Origin: Caldisericaceae bacterium
GTDB taxonomy: Bacteria > Calditrichota > Calditrichia > Calditrichales > Calditrichaceae
DNA: 13,294 bases
NCBI GenBank assembly: GCA_021160885.1
Contig: JAGHBR010000217.1
Coordinates: 1-13,294 of the forward strand
Direction of reading: 5' to 3'
The notes under the pieces were generated by a model that did no database searches, was not told the DNA's origin, and saw only the letters and a program-made list of their open reading frames with translations. Below are positions 7,089 through 13,294 of this stretch, one piece after another (the first letter of the stretch is position 1; every line of letters begins with the position of its first letter). The translations under genes were made by a program, and so were the position numbers.

Positions 7089-8048
7089 GTGGAAGCGAAA
7101 AATCTATTAATAATGGATTCTTCTCCGCTTGGGTTGGCCGGAGAATCAACGCGTAAAATTATGTACTCGGTTGTTCTGTCGCTATTGCCGGCCCTTGGTG
7201 TTTCGTTCTGGATGTTTGGCTGGGCAGCAGTACGAGTCGTTGTGTTAACCAGCCTTTTCTGCATTGCTCTAGAAGCGTTGATTGCCAAATTTTTCAATTC
7301 AAAAATTGATTACTTAGATGGCAGCGCGCTGGTGACGGGCATCCTGTTAGCCATGAATTTGCCCTCTAATGCTCCCTGGTGGCTGCTGTTAATCGGTTCC
7401 ATTGTGGCCATCATCATTGGCAAGCAGGTTTTTGGCGGGCTGGGACAAAATATTTTTAACCCTGCTCTGGTAGCCCGCGTTTTTTTGTTGATTTCATTCC
7501 CCTTGCAAATGACTTCCTGGCCGGTGCCTGGCCAGTTTGATGGCACCACAGGCGCCACGCCCTTGGGTATTTTGAAAACAGAAGGCGTGGGAGCCATCGC
7601 CAAATTGAAGACCGCTGATCTGGCATTGGGTTATGTGGGCGGTTCGTTAGGTGAAATTTCGGCTCTGGCTTTGTTGATTGGCGCCGCTTATTTATTCTAC
7701 AAAAAATACATCACCTGGGAGATTCCCGTTAGTTTTATTGGAACGGTGTTTGTCTTTACGGCTATTTTTTACTGGATTAATCCGCAGCAGTACGCCAGCC
7801 CGGTGTTTCACCTGTTCAGTGGCGGCTTGTTCTTAGGTGCTCTTTACATGGCTACCGACATGGTCACCTCGCCCATCAGCGGGCGAGCCAAATTGATTTT
7901 TGGTTTTGGTTGCGGATTTTTTACAGCTTTGATTCGTTTGTTTGGAAGTTACCCGGAAGGCGTCTCATTTGCCATATTGTTCATGAATGCCTTTGTACCG
8001 TTGTTAGATCGTTATTTTCCTGAGAAAAAATTTGGGATGCAGTCATGA
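7089..8048 (+). CDS. rnfD: RnfD, membrane flavoprotein subunit of the Rnf complex
   Basis: Integral membrane subunit of 319 residues, homologous to NqrB, with many hydrophobic helices. Conserved family blocks are present: GGLGQNIFNPALVARVFL (116-133), the covalent-FMN motif TTGATPLG with the acceptor threonine expected at T157, ATDMVTSPISG (255-265), and YPEGVSFAILFMNAFVPLLD (288-307). By family knowledge, FMN is attached through a phosphoester bond by the flavin transferase ApbE, which is not encoded in this window. The start is GTG 7089, preceded by GAGAGAG at 7074-7080. The next in-frame ATG (7113) has no ribosome site. The gene starts two bases after rnfC and overlaps rnfG by four bases (ATGA). 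Confidence 0.96.
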   Translation: MEAKNLLIMDSSPLGLAGESTRKIMYSVVLSLLPALGVSFWMFGWAAVRVVVLTSLFCIALEALIAKFFNSKIDYLDGSALVTGILLAMNLPSNAPWWLLLIGSIVAIIIGKQVFGGLGQNIFNPALVARVFLLISFPLQMTSWPVPGQFDGTTGATPLGILKTEGVGAIAKLKTADLALGYVGGSLGEISALALLIGAAYLFYKKYITWEIPVSFIGTVFVFTAIFYWINPQQYASPVFHLFSGGLFLGALYMATDMVTSPISGRAKLIFGFGCGFFTALIRLFGSYPEGVSFAILFMNAFVPLLDRYFPEKKFGMQS

Positions 8049-8629
8049 GTAAACAGGAAAGTGGATTCAAGGTTATCAGTGTTCTGGTTTTAATTGCCTT
8101 TTTTGCCGCAGCTTTGCTGGCTTACGTCAATAAAATCACGCGGGAACCCATTGCCCGTAACATGAAAGAAGAAACCAAACAGGCCGTGCGCATAGTGTTG
8201 CAGAATCTAGGGCAATTTGATTATCCGGACGACCCGCTGGACAAAAGCTTAACTGAGTTTACGGCCAGATATTTTACGGCTAAAAATGCCAGCGGCCAGA
8301 TTGTGGGCTATGCCATCATTGTAAAAGCGCCCAATGGCTTTGGCGGCGATTTTGACTTGATGGTCGGCATTGATTCAACAGGCAAAGTGCTGGACACCTA
8401 CGTTTTGAATCACAAAGAAACGCCGGGCCTTGGGGACAACATGAAAAAGGAAGATTTTAAAAAACAGTTTCGCGGCCGTTCGCTGGCCAATACCAGATGG
8501 GCTGTTAAAAAAGACGGCGGCGATATCGATGCGCTTACCGCAGCTACCATTACGTCACGTGCCTTTACGGCAGGTGTTAAACGTGCTTTGACGGTGTTTA
8601 ATGTCTTGAATGAGGAAGCAAAACAATGA
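8045..8629 (+). CDS. rnfG: RnfG, periplasmic FMN-binding subunit of the Rnf complex
   Basis: A 194-residue protein with one N-terminal membrane anchor (about 9-29) and an exported FMN-binding domain homologous to NqrC. Conserved family sequence includes VVKAPNGFGGDFDLMVGID-type strands (about 92-110), HKETPGLGDNM (123-133) and the flavinylation site D162-A-L-T165-A-A-T168, followed by ITSRA. T168 is the expected covalent FMN attachment point. The usual motif is Dxx(S/T)GAT, and here the glycine is replaced by Ala166. The aspartate, the serine/threonine and the acceptor threonine are intact, so flavinylation is still likely. The ATGA overlap with rnfD and again with rnfE indicates translational coupling. 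Electrons pass here between the membrane Fe-S/FMN centres on the outer side of the membrane. Confidence 0.95.
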   Translation: MSKQESGFKVISVLVLIAFFAAALLAYVNKITREPIARNMKEETKQAVRIVLQNLGQFDYPDDPLDKSLTEFTARYFTAKNASGQIVGYAIIVKAPNGFGGDFDLMVGIDSTGKVLDTYVLNHKETPGLGDNMKKEDFKKQFRGRSLANTRWAVKKDGGDIDALTAATITSRAFTAGVKRALTVFNVLNEEAKQ

Positions 8630-9228
8630 ACATTAAAGAAAAAGCCATTAAATCCTTTTTTATGGAAAATCCGGTTACGGGACTTTTACTTGGACTCTGT
8701 CCTACGCTGGCTACTACCACTTCTGCCGAAAATGGCATTGGCATGGGATTGGCCACCACATTTGTGTTGCTTAGTTCCAATGTGGTTGTTTCTCTTTTGC
8801 GTAATGTAATTCCCAATCGGGTTCGAATTCCGGCTTACATTGTGGTGATTGCCACCTTTGTTACTATTGTGGACATGAGTATGCAGGCGACCCTATACCA
8901 ACTGCACAAAACGCTGGGCCTATTCATTCCGTTGATTGTAGTGAATTGCATTATTTTGGGCCGGGCCGAAGCCTTTGCCTCTAAAAATACCGTCTGGCAT
9001 TCTTTTCTGGATGGTTTGTTTATGGGCCTGGGCTTTACCTTTTCTCTGTTCATTTTAGGCAGTGTACGCGAAATATTAGGTTCCGGCGCCTGGCTGGGAA
9101 TCCGACTGATTCCAGAAAGCTGGAACACCATTCTGGTATTTGTTTTAGCGCCCGGTGCCTTTTTGTCCTTAGGTTTTATTCTGATTGGAATGGAACGTTT
9201 GTCCCGCTTGTTTGAAAGGGGGAAATGA
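8626..9228 (+). CDS. rnfE: RnfE, integral membrane Fe-S subunit of the Rnf complex
   Basis: A 200-residue membrane protein of the RnfA/RnfE (NqrD/NqrE) family with about six helices. The two inverted half-motifs, each with its conserved cysteine, are present: GLCPTLATTTSAENGIGMGLA with C25, and IPLIVVNCIILGRAEAFASKN with C108. In the related Nqr and Rnf structures, the two cysteines of RnfE and the two of RnfA together hold a [2Fe-2S] cluster midway through the membrane. The EAFASKN extension after the second motif distinguishes RnfE from RnfA. The start, ATG 8626, overlaps the rnfG stop by four bases (ATGA), with GAGGA at 8612-8616 as ribosome site. Confidence 0.95.
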   Translation: MNIKEKAIKSFFMENPVTGLLLGLCPTLATTTSAENGIGMGLATTFVLLSSNVVVSLLRNVIPNRVRIPAYIVVIATFVTIVDMSMQATLYQLHKTLGLFIPLIVVNCIILGRAEAFASKNTVWHSFLDGLFMGLGFTFSLFILGSVREILGSGAWLGIRLIPESWNTILVFVLAPGAFLSLGFILIGMERLSRLFERGK

Positions 9229-9806
9229 TGGCTGAATTAGCATTAATTATTGTCAGCGCCGTATTTGTCAATAATGTGATCTTTTCAAGATTTTTAGGCC
9301 TTTGTCCCTATTTTGGCGTTTCCAAAAAATTGGACACGGCTGTGGGAATGTCGATGGCTGTTATTTTTGTTTTAACGCTTGCCGGAACCATTACCTATAT
9401 TGTCCAAACCTATGTTCTTGAACCACTAAATATCGGTTATTTGCAGACCATTGCCTTTATTTTGGTGATTGCCTCTCTGGTGCAATTGGTGGAGATTGTG
9501 ATGAAAAAGGTGGCTCCGGCGCTTTACCGGGCATTGGGCATCTTTTTACCGTTGATTACCACTAATTGTGCTATTTTGGGAATTTCCATTCTGGCTGTGC
9601 AAAGTAAATTTAATTTGTTGGAAACGATTATTTTCTCTTTTGGTTCAGCGCTGGGTTTTGGGCTGGCGCTGGTCATTTTTGCCAGCGTTCGCGAGGCTCT
9701 GGAAACGCGGGAAATTCCAAAGACTTTTCAGGGTACGCCCATTGCCATGATTGCAGCTGGCATTCTGGCCTTGGCTTTTATGGGATTTTCCGGAATGGTT
9801 AAATAG
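9225..9806 (+). CDS. rnfA: RnfA, integral membrane Fe-S subunit of the Rnf complex
   Basis: A 193-residue membrane protein and partner of RnfE. Family motifs are FSRFLGLCPYFGVSKKLDTA with C27 and IFLPLITTNCAILGISI with C115. These cysteines would complete the intramembrane [2Fe-2S] site with RnfE. About six helices are predicted. It is the last gene of the operon, followed 32 bases later by a strong terminator. Two starts are possible: ATG 9225, overlapping the rnfE stop as ATGA, and ATG 9228, which sits at a better distance (five bases) from the AAAGGGGG ribosome site at 9215-9222. The difference is one residue. The gene order B-C-D-G-E-A differs from E. coli rsxABCDGE and matches many anaerobic Bacteroidota and Clostridia. 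Confidence 0.96.
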   Translation: MMAELALIIVSAVFVNNVIFSRFLGLCPYFGVSKKLDTAVGMSMAVIFVLTLAGTITYIVQTYVLEPLNIGYLQTIAFILVIASLVQLVEIVMKKVAPALYRALGIFLPLITTNCAILGISILAVQSKFNLLETIIFSFGSALGFGLALVIFASVREALETREIPKTFQGTPIAMIAAGILALAFMGFSGMVK

Positions 9807-9838
9807 CTTTTGGTGCTCCTCCTAAGATACATGACCAT

Positions 9839-9869
9839 GCCCATCTGTTTTTGGCAGGTGGGCTTTTTT
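9839..9869 (+). terminator. Rho-independent terminator of the rnf operon
   Basis: The arms GCCCATCTG (9839-9847) and CAGGTGGGC (9855-9863) form a 9-base-pair stem with one T-G wobble and a seven-base loop. Six T residues (9864-9869) follow at once. It lies 33 bases after the rnfA stop codon and is the only strong plus-strand terminator seen in the window. Confidence 0.93.
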
Positions 9870-9895
9870 GTATGTTGAAGACGATCGATTAAAAA

Positions 9896-9926
9896 TTCGA
9901 AACTCGAATTTCGAAATCCGAAATTC
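9896..9926. repeat. Tandem CGAA heptamer array
   Basis: Four consecutive seven-base units share a CGAA core in the same register: TTCGAAA, CTCGAAT, TTCGAAA and TCCGAAA, followed by a partial TTC. It begins 27 bases after the rnf terminator. Degenerate intergenic heptamer arrays of this kind are known from several bacterial groups; any function is unknown. Confidence 0.7.
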
Positions 9927-10026
9927 CCTTCCACCTTTCCGGTTAAGGGGAAAATAAAAGGGAACAGTTACTGTTGTCCAAAATAAATACATTCCTGAAA
10001 TTTTTATTTTAAACTCTGTTATTTTG

Positions 10027-10087
10027 ACCCATCCCGAACTCGGCTTGCCCTTCCCTGCCAGCATGGAAGGGGGGCCGAGGGATAGGT
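10027..10087. repeat. Imperfect 61-base palindrome (REP/MITE-like candidate)
   Basis: Three nested paired blocks make a long hairpin: ACCCATCC (10027-10034) with GGATAGGT (10080-10087, one mismatch), CTCGGC (10039-10044) with GCCGAG (10074-10079), and CCCTTCC (10048-10054) with GGAAGGG (10065-10071). The apical loop has ten bases. That gives about 20 base pairs with small internal bulges. It is GC-rich in an AT-rich gap and has no T-tract on either side, so it is not an ordinary terminator. A dispersed palindromic repeat is the likeliest explanation, to be tested by copy number. Confidence 0.6.
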
Positions 10088-10154
10088 TTGTAGCCACTTC
10101 AAAGCTTTTCTACTCTTAACCTTTTGCCCCGGCGAACACTGCCATTTGCAAACC

Positions 10155-10178
10155 CATTCAACCATTTAACTATTCAAA
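10155..10178. repeat. Short ATTCAA octamer array
   Basis: Three eight-base units occur in register: CATTCAAC, CATTTAAC and TATTCAAA. A looser CCCTTA/ACTC pattern continues to about 10215. It is degenerate and short, and could be simple-sequence drift. Confidence 0.45.
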
Positions 10179-10394
10179 TAAAATTCCCTAACCCTTATAC
10201 TCTTGCACCCTTAACTCAATTTAAGTTTTGAGCCATCTTTGAGGTAGAGGTTTTGGTATTTAACCATTTCACAATCACACTTTAAAATCGGAAGCCATCT
10301 TTTAAATTATTCTATACAAGTGTTAATTTTAATAGGAAGAAAATATTTAGCTTAATTTTAAAACTAAGAATTGTCTAATCATTTATTAAAAAAG

Positions 10395-10478
10395 TGCGAG
10401 AAGGGGGACTTGAACCCCCACGCCCTTGCGGGCACCAGATCCTAAGTCTGGCGCGTCTGCCAATTCCGCCATCCTCGC
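10395..10478 (-). tRNA. tRNA-Leu (anticodon UAG)
   Basis: On the minus strand this forms a complete class II tRNA of 84 bases. The acceptor stem GCGAGGA pairs with TTCTCGC (one G-T). The D-arm region TGGCGGAATTGGCAGACGCG is typical of bacterial tRNA-Leu. The anticodon arm is CCAGA-CTTAGGA-TCTGG, with UAG at 10444-10442. A long variable arm (GCCC-GCAA-GGGC) and the T-arm GGGGG-TTCAAGT-CCCCC follow. The discriminator base is A. CCA is not encoded: the 3' flank is C then six T residues, which may also end transcription. UAG reads CUA and, by wobble, other CUN leucine codons. Confidence 0.97.
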
Positions 10479-10489
10479 AAAGCGCTGCT

Positions 10490-10518
10490 AATTTAATTTT
10501 TTTTGTCGCCAAACGCAA
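10490..10518 (-). promoter_or_regulatory. Possible sigma-70-type promoter of the tRNA-Leu gene
   Basis: In the 43-base gap between the thioesterase stop and the tRNA, the minus strand reads TTGCGT (10518-10513), a 17-base spacer, then TAAATT (10495-10490). A GC-rich stretch (GCAGCGC) follows, as often seen at stable-RNA promoters. The -35 match is weak. Co-transcription with the thioesterase gene is equally possible. Confidence 0.3.
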
Positions 10519-10521
10519 CTC

Positions 10522-11280
10522 TCATTTGGCCTGCCAGCTGGAAATAAGACGACAAATTTCTTTTTGGTCATCAACACGTAGCAAACGATGCCAGACGACC
10601 TGCTGGGCATCCTTATTATTGATTTGCACCTGGGACTGCACGCGTTGACCATAGACCGACTCGGCACGGTAATTGGCTTCCATGGCCTGTAGCTGATATT
10701 TTTTTCTGATTTCATCCGGGACGGCTTCCAGGGCCCAATCCAGATAAATGGTACTATTCACATGTTGATTCATGTCCAAATCGCTTAAACGAACCTGAAA
10801 ACTTTTTTCAGCATGGACTTCCTGCAACTCAGGCAATCGATCAAAAGGATCATCAATTGCCCTGCCACGCGCATGGTTTTCATAGTCGGCTATAAATTTC
10901 GGTAAGCGCACTGGGCGACGTTCTTTAAAATCGATCATCATCCAGGAAGAAGTGGCCAAAGCCACACGACGTTCCTTTTCATCAAATGCTTCAAAATCAC
11001 GCAAAGCAAATAAGCCTTCTTTTTTTGAAGGCCAGGTTTCTACGATGATCTTTTCATTCCAGAAAGGATAGCGAAAAACCTGTAAATGAAAGCGCGACAG
11101 TATCCAGGTCAACCCCATGGCATCCAGATCTGTTTTGGCCAGCTTCAATGCTGCCGCATGATTGGAAGCTGCTTCCTGTAAATAATTAAAAATGGCCTGA
11201 AACTTCACACGGCCGTCGTGACCGGCTTCGTAAGCCCTGACTTTGAACTTTTCGCGCCAGAGCAGTTTTTCTTCATCCAT
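10522..11280 (-). CDS. Acyl-ACP thioesterase (FatA/FatB-like, double hotdog fold)
   Basis: A 252-residue bacterial acyl-ACP thioesterase (Acyl-ACP_TE family, PF01643) that would release free fatty acids from acyl carrier protein in the cytoplasm. Two hotdog domains are visible. The first (about 5-130) has YLQEAASNHAAAL and TWILSRFHLQVFRYPFWNE. The second (about 155-250) contains the catalytic block D169-M-N171-Q-H173-V-N, with Glu185 in the following helix (LDWALEAVP), matching the Asp/Asn/His/Glu arrangement of plant FatA/FatB. The length is normal for bacterial members. A strong GGAGG ribosome site (11289-11285) sits four bases before the ATG. The gene lies 100 bases downstream of the peptidase gene on the same strand and 43 bases before tRNA-Leu. 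Chain-length preference cannot be read from the sequence. The product may feed membrane lipid turnover. Confidence 0.9.
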   Translation of the reverse strand: MDEEKLLWREKFKVRAYEAGHDGRVKFQAIFNYLQEAASNHAAALKLAKTDLDAMGLTWILSRFHLQVFRYPFWNEKIIVETWPSKKEGLFALRDFEAFDEKERRVALATSSWMMIDFKERRPVRLPKFIADYENHARGRAIDDPFDRLPELQEVHAEKSFQVRLSDLDMNQHVNSTIYLDWALEAVPDEIRKKYQLQAMEANYRAESVYGQRVQSQVQINNKDAQQVVWHRLLRVDDQKEICRLISSWQAK

Positions 11281-11380
11281 TTAACCTCCGTATTTGGTCT
11301 AAATTACGTTTACCATTTCAAACTCACTCCTACATTTATCGGGCACTGAGTAGCTCCGCTTTAATTGATGAGCCTGGGTT

Positions 11381-13294
11381 TCAGCGACTTTCCAGTTGCA
11401 GTTTTACCTTTAAAGTCTGGTCTCCTCGTTTGACCGTTAAGGTAATCTCATCACCCGGTTTATGCTCTTTCAACAGATTGCTGTAATCCTGTAAATTGGT
11501 AACCTTTATCCCATTAAAAGAAACCACCACATCGCCACTTTTAAGCCCTGCTTTTGAAGACGGAGAATCCGGATCAACTCTCTGTATTTTTACACCTTGA
11601 CCAGAAAAGGCGAATTCAGGTAAAATGCCGGTACGCACACGACGCCCGCTTCCCTGTTGCGCAGACTTTCTTGCAGGTGACGCCGCTTTGCCGGCCGTGA
11701 AGGTCAACGGTTCTTTCCGTTCATTACTCAAATAACTGAGCGCTTCCCGTGTTAAAGTGGCAATTTTAACCAGGCCATCTGCGTCAATTTTGTCCGGCGT
11801 ATCGCCTGGCCGGTGATAATCCAGATGGGCGCCGGAAAAGATTTGAACAGCCGGAACGCCGGCTTCAATGAAGGCGACCTGGTCACTGGCATCCAGAGGT
11901 TGGGTTACCATCTGAGCTTGCACGCCGGTTACGTAACCAATGCCCATAAAAATGAAAGGCCACTCTTTTGCGCTTGATGCATTAAGAATCATTACCTTCT
12001 TACCATTCAGGCGACCCACCGTGTCCAGATTTAAATCGGCCATGATTTTGTCCGGTGCAAAGCGATGGTAATGCTTCACAAAATAGCGTGAACCTTTTAA
12101 GCCTGCTTCTTCCGCTGTAAAAGCTACAAAGATGACCGTCCTGGCTGGTTTAAACGATTTCCCCAACACACGGGCCAGTTCCAGTAACACGGCCACGCCG
12201 CTGGCGTTGTCATCAGCGCCGGGGTGAATTTTTCCTTCATCGCCCTTATGCACATCGGGCCAGCCACGCCCCAGGTGGTCGTAATGCGCGCTAACCACAA
12301 CCGCTTCATTTTTAAGCTGCGGATCATTGCCCGGAATCAAACCAATTACATTTTTGACCTGCCCCTTTTCGTCTTTGGCATTGATGACCTCCTGCCAGCG
12401 TTGAAAGAACGTGCCATCATCAGCGCCGGGCTGCAAACCGGCCTTACGAAATTGATCGGCGATGTACTCGGCGGCCTTTTCAAGGCCCGTGCTGCCCAGG
12501 CCGCGACCTTCTAATTCCGTACTGGCCAGAAAACGGATATCGTCCATCATGCGTTTTGCTGAAAATAAAGGGGCCAGTTCCGCCAGCGCCGGTCTTTTGG
12601 GCAGCCGAGCGGTAACCGCTAACGGTTGCTCGCCCAGCACCTTTTGCAAAGGCGAATCGACAATTGGCCATTGCCCTTTGGCAATATTGGTAGGTTCATC
12701 TCCGTTAAAGGCCAGGTAGCTGTACTTACCGTAATGGAGCAATTTACGCGCCAGGCCCTTGACGGCTGCCCGACTTCCAATGCGTAACCAGACCAGCACC
12801 TGTCTGGCATTTTGCGGATGGCGAACACTGATCACAAAGCTATTGTTGTTTAATGGTAAATCAAATTTTTCCAGCTGAATGCGATCCGCGGCCAGTTTGG
12901 CGTCGTATTGTTTCAGGCCGCTTTCTATTTCTTTTTTAAAAGGATTGTTTTCACCAAAAATCCAGATAGCCCGATCGGCAGGCAGTTCAGTAATCTGCGA
13001 TGCTGTTTTGATCTGCACCTGTTTGCTTTTACTTTTGGCCCAGATTTGCGCCAGTTGCCGATACGGGTCATCTTCAGGCAGTCCATCCGGTAAAATGATC
13101 AACACCTTTTGTGCGCCAAAAATCTTTGAAAGGGTCGGCGGAATTTCGCTGAAGTGTAAACGGCGAAACACCTGAAACTGCGGATCAACCGCCACCTTAA
13201 GCGGCCGCTTTTGAAAGGTGAAACTAAAGGATTGCGAACGGCTGTTAAGCGTAATCGTTTTCATTTTTACCTCATTCGCAAAGTAAATGGCCAC
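11381..13294 (-). CDS. M28-family zinc peptidase with C-terminal PDZ domain, probably partial at its N-terminus
   Basis: The reading frame stays open to the window edge (637 codons shown). Residues about 1-235, numbered from the edge, form an unassigned region: a beta-rich segment running into VDPQF and FRRLHFSEIPPTLS, then an alpha/beta part ending near NGDEPTNIAKGQWP. Residues about 245-525 are an M28 (Aeromonas aminopeptidase-like) domain. Its two-zinc ligands are visible: H337 in SAHYDHLG, D362 in GADDNASG, E395-E396 in FTAEEAGLKGS (catalytic and ligand), D424 in NLDTVG, and H494 in DYHRPGDTPD. Residues about 555-635 are a PDZ domain (SPSSKAGLKSGDVVVSFNG). It probably removes N-terminal residues from peptides. 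An internal ATG at 13264 has a GAGGT ribosome site, but that start gives no signal peptide and begins inside a beta-strand-like segment, so the gene may start beyond the window. Confidence 0.88.
   Translation of the reverse strand: MAIYFANEVKMKTITLNSRSQSFSFTFQKRPLKVAVDPQFQVFRRLHFSEIPPTLSKIFGAQKVLIILPDGLPEDDPYRQLAQIWAKSKSKQVQIKTASQITELPADRAIWIFGENNPFKKEIESGLKQYDAKLAADRIQLEKFDLPLNNNSFVISVRHPQNARQVLVWLRIGSRAAVKGLARKLLHYGKYSYLAFNGDEPTNIAKGQWPIVDSPLQKVLGEQPLAVTARLPKRPALAELAPLFSAKRMMDDIRFLASTELEGRGLGSTGLEKAAEYIADQFRKAGLQPGADDGTFFQRWQEVINAKDEKGQVKNVIGLIPGNDPQLKNEAVVVSAHYDHLGRGWPDVHKGDEGKIHPGADDNASGVAVLLELARVLGKSFKPARTVIFVAFTAEEAGLKGSRYFVKHYHRFAPDKIMADLNLDTVGRLNGKKVMILNASSAKEWPFIFMGIGYVTGVQAQMVTQPLDASDQVAFIEAGVPAVQIFSGAHLDYHRPGDTPDKIDADGLVKIATLTREALSYLSNERKEPLTFTAGKAASPARKSAQQGSGRRVRTGILPEFAFSGQGVKIQRVDPDSPSSKAGLKSGDVVVSFNGIKVTNLQDYSNLLKEHKPGDEITLTVKRGDQTLKVKLQLESR

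Larger units (their letters stand above)
9870..10394. other. Repeat-rich non-coding gap between convergent transcription units
   Basis: About 525 bases separate the rnf terminator from the 3' end of a minus-strand tRNA gene, so no promoter is required here. No frame looks like a gene. A 91-codon minus-strand frame (9822-10097) runs through the terminator and repeats and has the low-complexity EFRISKFEFRIF character produced by a CGAA array. The gap contains the heptamer array (9896-9926), the 61-base palindrome (10027-10087) and the octamer array (10155-10178). The last 180 bases are AT-rich, with a weak 18-base dyad at 10351-10368. Confidence 0.7.

Noticed and set aside
10028..10043. Possible 5S rRNA gene fragment
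   Set aside because: Only 16 bases match. The flanking sequence lacks the other 5S helices, so I treat it as part of a palindrome and not an RNA gene.
9822..10097. 91-codon minus-strand frame
   Set aside because: It crosses the rnf terminator, the CGAA array and the palindrome. The peptide is a by-product of the repeats.
10394..10648. 84-codon plus-strand frame starting MREGGLEPPRPCG
   Set aside because: This is the familiar false translation across the complement of a tRNA-Leu gene, and it continues antisense into the thioesterase gene.

Overview
The window holds a bacterial chromosomal segment of moderate GC content. An outer-membrane barrel of the PorV/PorQ (UPF0164) family next to a large protein with a type IX secretion (T9SS) C-terminal sorting domain, plus a complete Rnf complex headed by an RseC gene and a FatA-like acyl-ACP thioesterase, points to an anaerobic or facultatively anaerobic member of the FCB group. 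A Calditrichota (Caldithrix-like) organism fits best, but that is inference from gene content, not from a marker gene.

Layout. (1) 13-4097, plus strand: a two-gene unit encoding a PorV/PorQ-like barrel with an added C-terminal fibronectin-III-like domain, then a 952-residue secreted protein with seven cadherin/Ig-like repeats of about 95 residues, an FN3-like domain and a T9SS sorting domain. (2) 4098-4524: a 427-base regulatory intergenic region with an excellent sigma-54 (-24/-12) promoter, a dyad overlapping its -24 element, and a palindrome flanked by direct repeats about 130 bases upstream of the predicted transcription start. (3) 4525-9806, plus strand: a tight operon rseC-rnfB-rnfC-rnfD-rnfG-rnfE-rnfA, most junctions overlapping, ended by a strong intrinsic terminator at 9839-9869. 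It encodes the ion-pumping ferredoxin:NAD+ oxidoreductase. (4) 9870-10394: a non-coding gap between convergent transcription units with three kinds of repeat: a CGAA heptamer array, a roughly 61-base imperfect palindrome and a short ATTCAA octamer array. (5) 10395-13294, minus strand: tRNA-Leu(UAG), an acyl-ACP thioesterase, and a protein with an M28 zinc peptidase domain and a C-terminal PDZ domain whose N-terminus probably lies beyond the window.

How it works together. The rnf operon is the metabolic core. RnfB accepts electrons from ferredoxin, RnfA/E, RnfD and RnfG carry them through the membrane on Fe-S and covalent FMN centres, and RnfC passes them to NAD+ while Na+ or H+ is moved. The sigma-54 promoter suggests that an enhancer-binding activator switches it on under a specific nitrogen, redox or electron-acceptor condition. 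The PorV-like barrel and the repeat protein probably form a surface unit. I did not find an obviously new multi-gene system. The strongest leads are the sigma-54 control region of rnf, the barrel-FN3/cargo pair, the possible larger fusion at the right edge and the repeat-rich convergent gap.
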